From Iodidimonas sp. SYSU 1G8 (GTDB lineage: Bacteria; Pseudomonadota; Alphaproteobacteria; SMXS01), in NCBI RefSeq assembly GCF_039655775.1, contig NZ_JBBYXJ010000001.1, forward strand, positions 1,470,001 to 1,534,000: DNA of 64,000 bases, in the 5' to 3' direction. The translations under genes and the position numbers were made by a program. The notes under the pieces were generated by a model. The model did no database searches and was not told the DNA's origin. It was given only the letters and a program-made list of their open reading frames with translations. Shown one piece after another: positions 9,335-18,968 of this stretch (the stretch's first letter is position 1; each line of letters begins with the position of its first letter).

Positions 9335-10753
9335 ATGAACAAACCGGCAGCTTTTGACGAAATGGCGCTTACCGACGGATCGGTACGTTCCATCTACCGC
9401 AATGTCGATAAATGGCTGCGTGAAGCAGCGCTCGACCGGCTTGACCTCAAGCGCCTGGAAGCGGACACGATCTTCCGCCGACTGGGCATCACATTCTCGG
9501 TTTATACGGAAGGCGGCGATCCCGAACGGCTGATTCCCTTCGACATCATACCCCGCGTCTTCGGCGCCGATGAATGGCAGCGCCTGTCGGCCGGCGCCAT
9601 CCAACGGGTGAAGGGCATCAACGCGTTCATCCACGATATCTATCACGACCAGGAAATCCTGCGGGCCGGCAAGGTGCCCGCCGCCCAGGTGCTGCGCAAC
9701 GACCAGTTCCGGCCCGAAATGCGCAACCTGGACGTTCCCCGGGACATCTACGCCCATATCGTGGGCATCGACATGGTGCGCACGGGCGAGAACGAGTTCT
9801 ACGTGCTGGAAGACAATGCCCGGACGCCGTCGGGCGTGGCGTACATGCTGGAAAACCGCGAAGTGATGATGCGGCTGTTCCCCGAGCTTTTCGCCAGCCA
9901 GCGCATCGCGCCCGTGGACAATTACGCCACGGAGCTGTTGCGCACCTTGGCGAGCGTCGCGCCCGCCTATGCGTCGGATCCCACCATCGCGGTGCTGACG
10001 CCGGGAATCTACAACAGCGCCTATTTCGAACATGCCTTCCTCGCCGAGGGGATGGGCGTGGAACTGGTCGAAGGTCAGGACCTGTTCGTCGAGAATGCCC
10101 ACGTCTACATGCGCACGCCCGCGGGCCCGAAGCGGGTCGATGTGCTCTACCGCCGGCTGGATGACGATTTCCTCGACCCCCTCGCCTTTCGTCCAGATTC
10201 GGCGCTGGGCGTCCCCGGCCTGATGAGCGCCTACCGCGCCGGCAATGTGAACATCGCCAATGCCGTGGGCACAGGAATTTCGGATGACAAGTCGATCTAT
10301 ACCTACATGCCCGAAATCATCCGGTTCTATCTGGGCGAAGAGCCGATCCTGAACAACGTGCCGACCTATAGCTGCCGCGACGAGAGCGACCGGAAATACG
10401 TTCTGGAGCACCTGCCCGAGCTGGTGGTCAAGGAAGTACACGGCTCCGGCGGCTACGGCATGCTGATCGGTCCGACCTCCACCAAGGAGCAGTGCGAGGA
10501 ATTCGCCAAACGCATCAAGGCGAACCCGGATGGCTACATCGCCCAACCGACGCTGGCGCTGAGCACCTGCCCCACCTTCGTCGAAAGCGGCATCGCGCCG
10601 CGCCACGTTGATCTGCGGCCCTTCGTGCTGTCGGGCGATCAGGTGCGGATGGTGCCCGGCGGGCTGACGCGAGTCGCCCTGCCCGAAGGCTCGCTGGTGG
10701 TGAATTCCAGCCAGGGCGGCGGCACCAAGGATACCTGGGTTCTGGAGGGGTGA
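9335..10753 (+). CDS. Circularly permuted ATP-grasp type 2 protein (DUF404/DUF407)
   Basis: 472 residues. Landmarks of the family are AFDEMALTDGSVR at the start, ITFSVYTEGGDPERLIPFD, GINAFIHDIYHDQEIL, FYVLEDNARTPSGVAYMLENR and VVKEVHGSGGYGMLIGP. The family is a permuted ATP-grasp predicted to act as an amino-acid or peptide ligase; its substrate is not established. I start at the ATG at 9335, which matches the usual N-terminus. The open frame extends to 9146 but would swallow the sigma-54 promoter at 9260. First gene of a four-gene operon; the alpha-E gene follows after ten bases. Confidence 0.93.
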   Translation: MNKPAAFDEMALTDGSVRSIYRNVDKWLREAALDRLDLKRLEADTIFRRLGITFSVYTEGGDPERLIPFDIIPRVFGADEWQRLSAGAIQRVKGINAFIHDIYHDQEILRAGKVPAAQVLRNDQFRPEMRNLDVPRDIYAHIVGIDMVRTGENEFYVLEDNARTPSGVAYMLENREVMMRLFPELFASQRIAPVDNYATELLRTLASVAPAYASDPTIAVLTPGIYNSAYFEHAFLAEGMGVELVEGQDLFVENAHVYMRTPAGPKRVDVLYRRLDDDFLDPLAFRPDSALGVPGLMSAYRAGNVNIANAVGTGISDDKSIYTYMPEIIRFYLGEEPILNNVPTYSCRDESDRKYVLEHLPELVVKEVHGSGGYGMLIGPTSTKEQCEEFAKRIKANPDGYIAQPTLALSTCPTFVESGIAPRHVDLRPFVLSGDQVRMVPGGLTRVALPEGSLVVNSSQGGGTKDTWVLEG

Positions 10754-10763
10754 GACCGGATTC

Positions 10764-11711
10764 ATGCTGAGCAGGACCGCAGACAATCTTTACTGGATGG
10801 GCCGCTATATCGAGCGGGCCGAAAACAACGCCCGCATCCTCGACGTGGCGCACCGCATGTCGTTGTTGCCGTCCCTGACGGGCGAGCATCGGACGGAATG
10901 GCAGTCGGCCATCACCATCTCGGGCGGCGAGGCGGATTTCGCCGAGAATTACGGCACGCCGAACGAAACCAACGCCGTCTATTACATGGCGCTGGACCGG
11001 GATAACGCCTCGAGCATCTATTCCTGCCTCAAGGCGGCACGCGAGAACTGCCGGGCGATACGCCATGCGGTGCCGACCGAGGTGTGGGAGGCGGTGAACA
11101 CCACCTGGTTCGAGATTCGCGACATGACCCAGACCCGGCTGCAGAGTCGCGGGGCGCAGCAGTTCTACGACTGGGTCAAGGAACGCTCCAGCCTGTTCCG
11201 GGGCGTTACCGTCGGCACCATGCTGCAGGACGATTCGTTTCACTTCGCGCGCCTGGGGACCTTTCTTGAGCGAGGCGACAACACCGCCCGCATCCTGGAC
11301 GTGAAATTCCATATCCTTCTGCCCAAGGGCGAGCAGGTCGGTGGCGCACTGGACTACTATCAGTGGACCGCGCTGCTTCGCTCGGTGTCGGCCCTGCGAA
11401 ACTATCGCCGGGTGTTCGGATCGGAAGTGGTGCCCTCGCTGGTGGCGCAGCTGCTGATTCTGGTCGATGCCATGCCGCGCTCGCTGCATCACTGCCAGAG
11501 CGAGATCGTGGCGCATCTTGATGCCCTGGGAATCGCCTATGGCAAGCGGCACGAGTGCCACCGCATGGCCGGCGAGGCGCACGCCAAATTGCGATTCGGC
11601 AAGATCGAACACATATTCGACGTTGGCCTGCATGAATACCTGACGGATTATGTCGAGCGTAATGCCAAACTAGGCGTCGAAATCGCCGACAACTTCCTTC
11701 TAGCCCGGTAA
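10764..11711 (+). CDS. Alpha-E domain protein (DUF403)
   Basis: 315 residues, all-helical. It begins MLSRTADNLYWMGRYIERAENNARILDV, the hallmark of the alpha-E family, and has a second internal copy of the motif at FLERGDNTARILDVKFH near 170. Alpha-E proteins occur almost always beside a permuted ATP-grasp and a transglutaminase-like protein and are thought to be part of the same ligase/peptide system; no activity is proven. It sits three bases before the transglutaminase start, so translation is probably coupled. Confidence 0.93.
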   Translation: MLSRTADNLYWMGRYIERAENNARILDVAHRMSLLPSLTGEHRTEWQSAITISGGEADFAENYGTPNETNAVYYMALDRDNASSIYSCLKAARENCRAIRHAVPTEVWEAVNTTWFEIRDMTQTRLQSRGAQQFYDWVKERSSLFRGVTVGTMLQDDSFHFARLGTFLERGDNTARILDVKFHILLPKGEQVGGALDYYQWTALLRSVSALRNYRRVFGSEVVPSLVAQLLILVDAMPRSLHHCQSEIVAHLDALGIAYGKRHECHRMAGEAHAKLRFGKIEHIFDVGLHEYLTDYVERNAKLGVEIADNFLLAR

Positions 11712-11714
11712 CCC

Positions 11715-12551
11715 ATGGATCTGCACGTCGAGCACACGACAGAATACCGCTACAGCCTTCCGAGCCGCCATTCCATCCAGTACATCCGGCTGACGCCCCC
11801 GTCCAATGAAGGGCAGACCGTCAGGTACTGGCAGATCGACGCCCCGGAACGGTTGACCCAATGGTATGACGGGTTCGGCAATATCGTGCATACGCTGGTG
11901 ATGAACAGCGAGCACGAGGCGTTGCGGCTCACCGTTCATGGCACGGTATCGACGAGCGACACGAGCGGCGTGCTCCCCAGCGCGGAACGGCCGGACGCCT
12001 CGCTGTTCCTGCTGCAGCCAACGGCGCTGACCCGGGCCGACGAGGACATGGCGCGTTTCGTCGAATCACTGGGCCGGCCGGACAGCTCGGGGCTGATCGG
12101 CTACCTGCATGTTCTGATGGCCGCGATCCGGGACCGGGTGGATTACCTCCGCGGCGAAACGGACGTCGCCATGACGGCGGCGGAAGCGTTCCTTGCCGGG
12201 GCCGGATTCTACCAGGACCATGCCCATATCTTTGCCGCCTGCGCCCGGCTGGCCGGTCTGCCGACGCGCTATGTCAGCGGCTATCTGTGCGACACGTTGG
12301 ACGGACACGCGCGGGATTCGAGCCATGCGTGGGCCGAAACGCTCGTACCTCATTTGGGCTGGGTCGGATTCGACCCGGCCAATGGCATCTCTCCGGACGA
12401 CCGTTATATCCGGATCGCCTGTGGCCGCGACTACCGGGACGCAGCGCCCGTCCGCGGCATCCGGAGTGGCGGCGGCGGCGAGGTCCTCGCCATGCGCGTC
12501 GCCGTGCTGGATGCCGCCGATTCCGACGCCACGGCCCAGGTCCAGAGTTAG
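11715..12551 (+). CDS. Transglutaminase-like protein with the catalytic Cys replaced by Tyr
   Basis: 278 residues: an N-terminal beta domain (1-95, starting MDLHVEHTTEYRYSLPS) and a transglutaminase core (about 130-235). The family's GVCQDHAH catalytic motif here reads GFYQDHAH: Tyr166 (codon TAC at 12210-12212) stands where the nucleophilic Cys (TGC or TGT) belongs. The other triad members look intact (His204 in SSHAWAE, Asp220 in GFDPANG). Other cysteines (176, 192) are away from the active-site position. The protein is therefore predicted inactive as a protease or transglutaminase and may bind substrate only, unless the base is a sequencing error. Third gene of the Anbu operon. Confidence 0.92.
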   Translation: MDLHVEHTTEYRYSLPSRHSIQYIRLTPPSNEGQTVRYWQIDAPERLTQWYDGFGNIVHTLVMNSEHEALRLTVHGTVSTSDTSGVLPSAERPDASLFLLQPTALTRADEDMARFVESLGRPDSSGLIGYLHVLMAAIRDRVDYLRGETDVAMTAAEAFLAGAGFYQDHAHIFAACARLAGLPTRYVSGYLCDTLDGHARDSSHAWAETLVPHLGWVGFDPANGISPDDRYIRIACGRDYRDAAPVRGIRSGGGGEVLAMRVAVLDAADSDATAQVQS

Positions 12552-12622
12552 GCCTGCATTGCGGGGCCTCCCATGCCACGTCATAGTCGCCGGATGACAT
12601 ATCAAGCTGAAGGAGAAGCCGC

Positions 12623-13375
12623 GTGACCTATTGCGTCGGCATGTTGCTGTCATCGGGTCTGGTGATGCTTTCGGATTCCCGTACCAATGCGGGCATGGAC
12701 CACATTTCCACCTTTCGGAAGATGTTTGTGTGGGAAGTGCCCGGCGAACGGGTGATCACACTGATGACGGCGGGAAACCTGTCGATCAGCCAGACGGTCG
12801 TCAATCTGCTGAAGGAGCGGATCGCCGAAGGCGGCGAGTCGGCCGAGACACTGTTGAACGCCACCTCCATGTTTCGCGTCGCCCAGCTCGTCGGCGACGC
12901 CGTCGGTCAGGCCCGCAAGATGTACGGCGAGGCGCTGGAAGCCGAATCGCGCGGCTTCAACGTTTCGCTGATCCTGGGCGGGCAGATCAAGGGCCGGGGA
13001 CTCCGCCTGTTCCAGATCTATTCCGCCGGAAACTTCATCGAAGCGACCGTCGAGACGCCCTATTTCCAGGTCGGGGAAACGAAATACGGCAAGCCGATTC
13101 TCGACCGCGTGCTGAATCACAACACCCCGCTGACCGGCGCGATGAAGCTGGCGCTGATTTCCATGGATTCGACGCTGCGGTCGAATACGTCCGTCGGCGC
13201 GCCGCTCAATCTGGTGGTTTACGAGCGGGATGCGCTGACCCTGGCGATGAACAGGATCATCCGGGAGGATGAACCCTATTTCCATACCATCCGCCACATG
13301 TGGTCGAACGCGCTGCACAACGCCTATGTCGACCTGCCAGAGCCGGACTGGCGCCAGACGTCCTTCGACGTCTGA
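12623..13375 (+). CDS. Anbu proteasome-type peptidase homologue
   Basis: 250 residues, HslV/proteasome-beta fold. It starts MTYCVGMLLSSGLVMLSDSRTNAG; removal of Met exposes Thr2 as the N-terminal nucleophile, and the SDSRTNAG segment is the Anbu signature (LSDSRT contains the conserved Asp). Anbu assembles into open-ring or helical particles; its substrates are unknown. The start is GTG at 12623, preceded by AAGGAGAA, and no other start keeps Thr at position two. It lies 71 bases after the transglutaminase-like gene and is followed by a strong terminator, closing the operon. Confidence 0.93.
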   Translation: MTYCVGMLLSSGLVMLSDSRTNAGMDHISTFRKMFVWEVPGERVITLMTAGNLSISQTVVNLLKERIAEGGESAETLLNATSMFRVAQLVGDAVGQARKMYGEALEAESRGFNVSLILGGQIKGRGLRLFQIYSAGNFIEATVETPYFQVGETKYGKPILDRVLNHNTPLTGAMKLALISMDSTLRSNTSVGAPLNLVVYERDALTLAMNRIIREDEPYFHTIRHMWSNALHNAYVDLPEPDWRQTSFDV

Positions 13376-13407
13376 TCTCACGCGGCATTTTATTTCAGGC
13401 GGATCCG

Positions 13408-13436
13408 AGCCGGCTGTGGTCCACAGCCGGCTTTTC
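13408..13436 (+). terminator. Rho-independent terminator of the Anbu operon
   Basis: Inverted repeat AGCCGGCTGTGG / CCACAGCCGGCT with almost no spacer (the loop must open a few pairs), running into TTTT. It lies 32 bases after the Anbu stop codon. Confidence 0.85.
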
Positions 13437-13460
13437 CTTGTCCACCGCACTGTCCGCCCC

Positions 13461-13496
13461 AAAAGAAAACGGGCCGGAACCTGAGGTTCCGGCCCG
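13461..13496 (-). terminator. Rho-independent terminator of giant repeat gene 1
   Basis: Perfect 13-bp inverted repeat CGGGCCGGAACCT / AGGTTCCGGCCCG around a single base at 13483, followed on the minus strand by TTTTCTTTT. It shares its stem core GGGCCGGAAC with the terminator of the second giant repeat gene. Confidence 0.88.
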
Positions 13497-13522
13497 CCGA
13501 GACTTGGCGATATTTACGGCGA

Positions 13523-16500
13523 TCAGTCGGTGCCGCTGCGAAGCACGTTGGTCGCGCTGTTGCCGATCGCCGTTGCACCAACCGAGTTGCCGCGAACGGT
13601 CAAGCTGCTGTTGTTGCTGGCGGCATTGATAGTGGCCACGCCGCCGATCCCGATAGCCACGCCATCGACCGAGGCGCTGACGGTCGTGCCGTTGTTGGTC
13701 TGCAGGTTGGAGATACCCGCCGAAGGATGCTGGAAGGTGCCGGTGTTGAGCACCAGATTGTTGATCGCTTCGTTGCCGATCGCGGTCGCCTGTACCTGGT
13801 TGCCTTCGACGCTGAGCGCACTGTTGTTCACGCCAGTGGTGTCTTGCAGGCCGTCAATGCCGATACCGACCAAGCTGATGTCAGCCGACACCGTATTGCC
13901 GTCGGTGCTCTGCACGTTCAGCACCGCATAGTCGGTCCCCGTCACAGTTACCGGCGAAGAGGCCGTGGGATCGATGACCGAGCCTGCACCCGAGCTCTCC
14001 TGCAACGTGGCGCCTGCCGAAGAGAGCAGAACGTTGGTTGCGCGGTTCGCCGTGGCGATTGCGTTGACTGCGTTGCCGCCCACGATCAGTGCGCTGTTTT
14101 CCGCGCCTTCGTCGATGTTGCCGGTCAGGATGGCAACACCAGTGACGTCGGCGAGAATTTCACTGCTGGTCTGGACCTGCAGGTTGGCCACGACACCAGT
14201 CGCATCGCTGGACGACCCAGCAGTCAGCACCAGAGCATTGGTCGCGAGCAGGCCCCGCGCTTCGGCCTGAACCACGTTGTCGCTGACCGTGACGGCGTCG
14301 AAGGAGTAATCTTCAAGTCCGCCAGCGACGATCGCCGCACCGGCAATCGAAGCCGTGAAGCTTGCATTGTCGGCGAGCTGTGCGTTCAGCACCGAGAAAC
14401 CAGCCTGAATTTCGGTCGGGTCAGTGCCGCCCAAAGCCTGGCTGTAAGGCGCGTTCGCCGAGATCGATGCCTCGGCCGTAGCACGAAGCATGTTGTTGGC
14501 GGTGGCACCGATGGCGGTCGCCATGATGTCATTGCCTACGGCGCTGAGAGCCACACTGCCGTCGCTGCGGGTGTCGTCCGCAATGGCGGTAATACCGGCC
14601 AGGAATACGCTCGCATCGGTCACGCTGCCATCACCGATGGACTGCAGCGAAACTACAGAGGCACCCGGTGTACGGTCATCAACCGGATTCGAGTTGATGT
14701 TGGCCGACGCCGTGATGTTCAGGGTGTTGGTTGCGTTGTGCTGCGCGGCCTGGGCCAAGATCAGGTTGTTGTCGGCGCTGACGGAACCGCTGGTCACGTC
14801 ACCGGCGACGATCGCGCCGATCAGCGTGCCGTTGACTTCGGCGTTGACCGCAACCGGGGTATCGAGATTGCCCTGGACGTTGACGACGGAGAGAGACGCA
14901 TCGGTACCGACATCGGGACCACCGGCGGGATCGTAGACGGTGAGGTTGTCACCGTTGCGGAACTCGACGTTGGTACCGCCGCTGTTCAGCACGTTGGTCG
15001 CACGGTTGGCGGAGGCGAGTGAGGCCACCGCGTTGCCGCTGGCAGTGAAGGAGCCGTTCTCGACGTTCTCCGAGTCGGTCAGGACAGTGATGAAGGTCCC
15101 GTTGTTCGACGCGCTGTAGGTCACAGGCGCATCGGCGAGCTGCAGGTTAGCGACGACAGCGGAAGCTTCGTTCTGGGTGTAGTTCAGCGCCATCGAGTTG
15201 ACAGCGTCGTTACCGCGGGCCTCGGCCACGACCACGTTGCTGTTGGCGGTCAAGCTCGACCCAATGATCTCGTCGTCAAGCGCACCGCCGAAGACCGAAC
15301 CCGCCTCGACCGAGATCGCCGTACCGATAATGGTGGACGACACGTCGACCGAGTTGACCTGACGGGACGCGACAGTGAACGCGGTCTGATCGACGATAAT
15401 TTCATCGCCATCCACGGTGGTCAGCTGGTCCTGCGGCGCCGAATTGGCGACGGTGGTGCCAGAAGACGTCAGCGTGTTGGAGACATTGTTCGCACGGGAG
15501 ATGGCACGGACCGCGTTACCGTCAACGCTCAAGTTGCTGGCCACGAGATCGGTCGTGTCGTTCCGGTTAACATCGACCGCGATGGTGGCATCGTCGATGA
15601 TCGTGGAGAAACCACCGCTGGTCTGGTTCGACAGACCATACTGATTGGACGCGATGGTCGCGATCGGACCGTTGGTAGCCGCGGCGCCAGTGATATCGGC
15701 GTCGCTGAGATCGAAGCTGCCGACATTAAGGGTCAGGGTATTCGTGGCATCGTTGCCAGCGGCGAGCGCGGTGATGCTGTTGTTATCCGCGTCGATGTCG
15801 CTCCGTTCGAGGTCATCATCATCGATGGCGACGTTAATGGTGATGTCGGCGTCGAAGATGCTGACCGCGACTCCGCCGGTGCCCAAGCTCTCGAAGGCTT
15901 GTTCGTTCACCAGCAGAGATTCGCCCTGAGCATGAGTGCCCGTGGTCGAGAGGGTGGCGCTGTCCGTACCATTCACCGTGGCGCTGTCGATGACACCGAC
16001 GATGTTCTGCGTCTGCGCCGTGACGGCAACGGTGTTGGTCGCCTGGTTGATACGCGCCGATGCCAGCATGCTGTTGTCGCTTGCCGTCGCCGAGACGTCG
16101 CTGATGGCGTCGTCGCCGGAGATCAGATCGATCGTGATCGCAAGACCATTCTGGCTGACCGCCATCTGGGCCGAGGAGCCGTTATTGTCCTCATCGGCGA
16201 GCGTCTGAACGTTGACCAGACCGCTGGATGCCTCGAGGGTCGTGGCATTTACCGTGATCTTGTTGGTCGCCTGGTTAAGCGTGGCGCTGGTGGTGGCGCT
16301 GTTGTCGCTGGCGCTGAAGTCGCTGTTCACGATTGAGCCAACAACCGAGCCAACCGTCAGGTTGATCAGGTCGCCCGTGGCGGACGCCGTCACGATCGCC
16401 CCTTCGAGGTCTTCGACCGACTGATCGTTGACCAGCGCGAAGCCCGAGTCGAGCGCGGTGAACGGCACGCCAGCGCCGCGCTGCACGGAAGCGGCAGACT

Positions 16501-18565
16501 GGAACAGCTGTCCATCGCTGACGTCGACACCGTCAACCAGGATCGAGTTTGTCGTTGCATCAGCCAGGTTGCCCCAGACGCGCGCGTCGAAGGTATTGTT
16601 ATCAACAGCGACGGCAGCTTCGTCGACATTGGCCGGGCCATTCTCGCCCACATCGACGTCGATGAAAGCGGGCAGACCCGTCTGCGGCGCGATGGACGCC
16701 GTCAACTGGGTGCCGTCCTCAACCGTCTGCGAGCTCAGGATCGCGACCGAGGCCGCGATGGTGGTCGCTTCAATGGCGATGGATGCTTCGGTCGAGAGGT
16801 TGCCGATTGCACGGGCCGTGAACTCGTTGTCGGAGACGCTGAGGTTCGAGGTGATGAACGAGTCGTCAGCAAGATTGACGTCGATCGACGCCAGCACGTC
16901 CGCGACAGCGCTGCCACCGTCGAGCACCTGGGCGTTCAGGATGCTGATGTCGGCGGATACGCTGCCGGTCTGGGCAACGCGATTGACCAGGATCGGATTG
17001 AGAATCAGCGCGCCTGCGCCATCCACGCTCGTGCCAGTGATGTCGATCTTCGAGGAGTGGCTGTTGCCGGTCGCCAGCGCCGAGGCTTCATTGCCGTCGA
17101 CGGTGACATCGCTGTTAATCACCTGACCGATACCGCCGAACTCGGCGACGGTGACGGTGAACAAGGTGTCGTTGCTGGCGCTCTGCGTGCCTTCGGTATA
17201 CTGGAGCGAATTGATGGCGACCAGCGAGTCGAAATCGGTGGTGTTGGCGACGAGGATTTCGTTGCTGACGCCGGAACCCGTGGCCGACGCGCTGGCGATG
17301 TTGTCGCTCGCGCTCACGGACGAGTTGTAGGAATCACGCACCAGGACATTGAAGTCACCCTGATCGATGTCCGCCGTTACGCCAACAGCGCTGAACTGGG
17401 CATTGGCGATGAACAGGTCGCCATTGACGTTGCTTTCATCGACGCCGGAGAAATCGACATTGTTCAGACGCGAGCTGGCCACGCCATCCTGGCTGAGGCC
17501 TGCGGCCAGGTTGACTGAATTGGTCGCCTGGTTGCTCGTCGCCGCCGCAGTGATTTCGTTGCCTTCGAAGGTCAGCGAGCTGCCCGTCAGTGTGGCGATG
17601 TATTCGTCGGCGAGATAGTTCTGCGTGTCACCGGCTTCGATGACCACATCCTGGACCAGCGCATCAATCGAGAAGTCGCCGTCATTGCCCTGGATGTTGA
17701 TCGCGCCAGCCGTGCCGACCAGCGTAATCGCACCGCCAGCCGTGAGCGCAACGCCCGAGACGGCGTCGTTACCAGTGAAGGTCGCCGCGATGGTGTTGTC
17801 GGTGACGACGAGCGGCACATTGACAATGGCGGCCTCGGCATCGACCCGGGCCAGAAGACCAATGCGGGAGTCGGTGATCGTCGCGTCCATGGCGGGCGCG
17901 CCGGTGTTGAACTGAGCGGAACCGACCAGAGCCGTCGCGCCAGCCGTCAGCAAGGGAACAGCCGTCGAGATGGTGGCCTGACCGACTTCCGTGCTGTTCT
18001 GCAGGAAGTTCACGTCGCCCGCGATTGAACTGTTCGCGTTGTTTCCCTTGCCGTCGGCGGTGATGGCGTTGCCATCGACTTCGACAGAGCTGCCAGCACC
18101 AAGATCGATGACATCGATCTGGATGTCGCCTAGCTCAACGGACGCGACAATATCAGAGCTGTCACTATTGAGCTGCAACACGCCGAGCGTAGCGGCGCCA
18201 TTGTCGCCAGGAATGCCGCCGTTGGTAGCGGCGTAAAAATCTACAACAGAGAGCTTAGTGTTGCCCGTAGCGATAGCGAAAATCTCGTTCTCGCTATCGA
18301 TGAGATTGTTTGTTCCGCCGCCGAGGTTATGGCTCTGGCCACGATCTGTGGGCAAGCCAATCACAATATCCGAGACATCGCCGGTGAATTCGCCAGCACT
18401 GTTGATCTGCCCCACTTCGGTCGGAAGCGCACTCGAACCGGCAGTGATTGTCAGGGACGGATTAGTCAGGTCGATGACCAGATTGTTCGCCTTCGCGCCA
18501 GACATGCCGGCAGCCGTGGCGAGCGCCACCGCGCTCACGGTCGTGAGTACACGCAACTTAAGCAT
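13523..18565 (-). CDS. Giant secreted beta-repeat protein 1 (1680 residues)
   Basis: A Sec signal peptide (basic MLKLR start, hydrophobic stretch, AKA-N cleavage near residue 27) precedes about 1650 residues of Asn/Thr/Ser/Ala/Val/Asp-rich repeats. Some 17-18 units of roughly 90-100 residues each carry two marks: a short strand of form hxNxQ (for example LANLQ, VLNAQ, LVNDQS) and, later, a block of form V-x-[DG]-N-x3-A-x-A-x-[GA]-N-x-A-x-N. I find no cysteine, very few lysines and one Trp (in RVWGN). No autotransporter barrel, LPXTG, RTX nonapeptides or C-terminal membrane segment is visible; the protein ends ATNVLRSGTD. Likely an extracellular or surface beta-solenoid or fibre; export route unknown. 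GAGGGGGAA precedes the ATG. Confidence 0.9.
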   Translation of the reverse strand: MLKLRVLTTVSAVALATAAGMSGAKANNLVIDLTNPSLTITAGSSALPTEVGQINSAGEFTGDVSDIVIGLPTDRGQSHNLGGGTNNLIDSENEIFAIATGNTKLSVVDFYAATNGGIPGDNGAATLGVLQLNSDSSDIVASVELGDIQIDVIDLGAGSSVEVDGNAITADGKGNNANSSIAGDVNFLQNSTEVGQATISTAVPLLTAGATALVGSAQFNTGAPAMDATITDSRIGLLARVDAEAAIVNVPLVVTDNTIAATFTGNDAVSGVALTAGGAITLVGTAGAINIQGNDGDFSIDALVQDVVIEAGDTQNYLADEYIATLTGSSLTFEGNEITAAATSNQATNSVNLAAGLSQDGVASSRLNNVDFSGVDESNVNGDLFIANAQFSAVGVTADIDQGDFNVLVRDSYNSSVSASDNIASASATGSGVSNEILVANTTDFDSLVAINSLQYTEGTQSASNDTLFTVTVAEFGGIGQVINSDVTVDGNEASALATGNSHSSKIDITGTSVDGAGALILNPILVNRVAQTGSVSADISILNAQVLDGGSAVADVLASIDVNLADDSFITSNLSVSDNEFTARAIGNLSTEASIAIEATTIAASVAILSSQTVEDGTQLTASIAPQTGLPAFIDVDVGENGPANVDEAAVAVDNNTFDARVWGNLADATTNSILVDGVDVSDGQLFQSAASVQRGAGVPFTALDSGFALVNDQSVEDLEGAIVTASATGDLINLTVGSVVGSIVNSDFSASDNSATTSATLNQATNKITVNATTLEASSGLVNVQTLADEDNNGSSAQMAVSQNGLAITIDLISGDDAISDVSATASDNSMLASARINQATNTVAVTAQTQNIVGVIDSATVNGTDSATLSTTGTHAQGESLLVNEQAFESLGTGGVAVSIFDADITINVAIDDDDLERSDIDADNNSITALAAGNDATNTLTLNVGSFDLSDADITGAAATNGPIATIASNQYGLSNQTSGGFSTIIDDATIAVDVNRNDTTDLVASNLSVDGNAVRAISRANNVSNTLTSSGTTVANSAPQDQLTTVDGDEIIVDQTAFTVASRQVNSVDVSSTIIGTAISVEAGSVFGGALDDEIIGSSLTANSNVVVAEARGNDAVNSMALNYTQNEASAVVANLQLADAPVTYSASNNGTFITVLTDSENVENGSFTASGNAVASLASANRATNVLNSGGTNVEFRNGDNLTVYDPAGGPDVGTDASLSVVNVQGNLDTPVAVNAEVNGTLIGAIVAGDVTSGSVSADNNLILAQAAQHNATNTLNITASANINSNPVDDRTPGASVVSLQSIGDGSVTDASVFLAGITAIADDTRSDGSVALSAVGNDIMATAIGATANNMLRATAEASISANAPYSQALGGTDPTEIQAGFSVLNAQLADNASFTASIAGAAIVAGGLEDYSFDAVTVSDNVVQAEARGLLATNALVLTAGSSSDATGVVANLQVQTSSEILADVTGVAILTGNIDEGAENSALIVGGNAVNAIATANRATNVLLSSAGATLQESSGAGSVIDPTASSPVTVTGTDYAVLNVQSTDGNTVSADISLVGIGIDGLQDTTGVNNSALSVEGNQVQATAIGNEAINNLVLNTGTFQHPSAGISNLQTNNGTTVSASVDGVAIGIGGVATINAASNNSSLTVRGNSVGATAIGNSATNVLRSGTD

Positions 18566-18624
18566 TAGGTTCCCCCTCTATGCGTAACGCTCGCCGGCCT
18601 GGCGCCGACGGAGCCCCCTTAGAA

Positions 18625-18638
18625 ACGCCAATTGGCGT
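18625..18638. promoter_or_regulatory. 14-bp palindrome upstream of giant repeat gene 1
   Basis: ACGCCAATTGGCGT is a perfect palindrome 60 bases before the start codon. It could be an operator or a small hairpin in the leader. No family of regulator can be named. Confidence 0.4.
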
Positions 18639-18968
18639 CGCCCTCAGTGCGTCTCCGTTGAATGACGGTATACGCAGTCGATAGGCATTACGATGGCAGG
18701 AAATTACCCGATTAACCCAAGGGCGTCTAGCCCAGAAGTATGGCCGGTTCAGGGGAAAACCATGTCGTTCCAATGACATTAGCTGCAAGAACAGCGCCCT
18801 CCAGCCCTTATCGCGCCGCGGTTTTCAACGGTCGATACGAGTCCGGCACGTCCTTGACATGCCGAAAATGTGAACAGGGACAGAAGAGGCGCCGGCCGCC
18901 CGGTCTCTGAGTGACCTGTGACCAACGGCGCAACGGGTCCTCGCCCTGTCGAGTCGGCCCTCCTCCAA

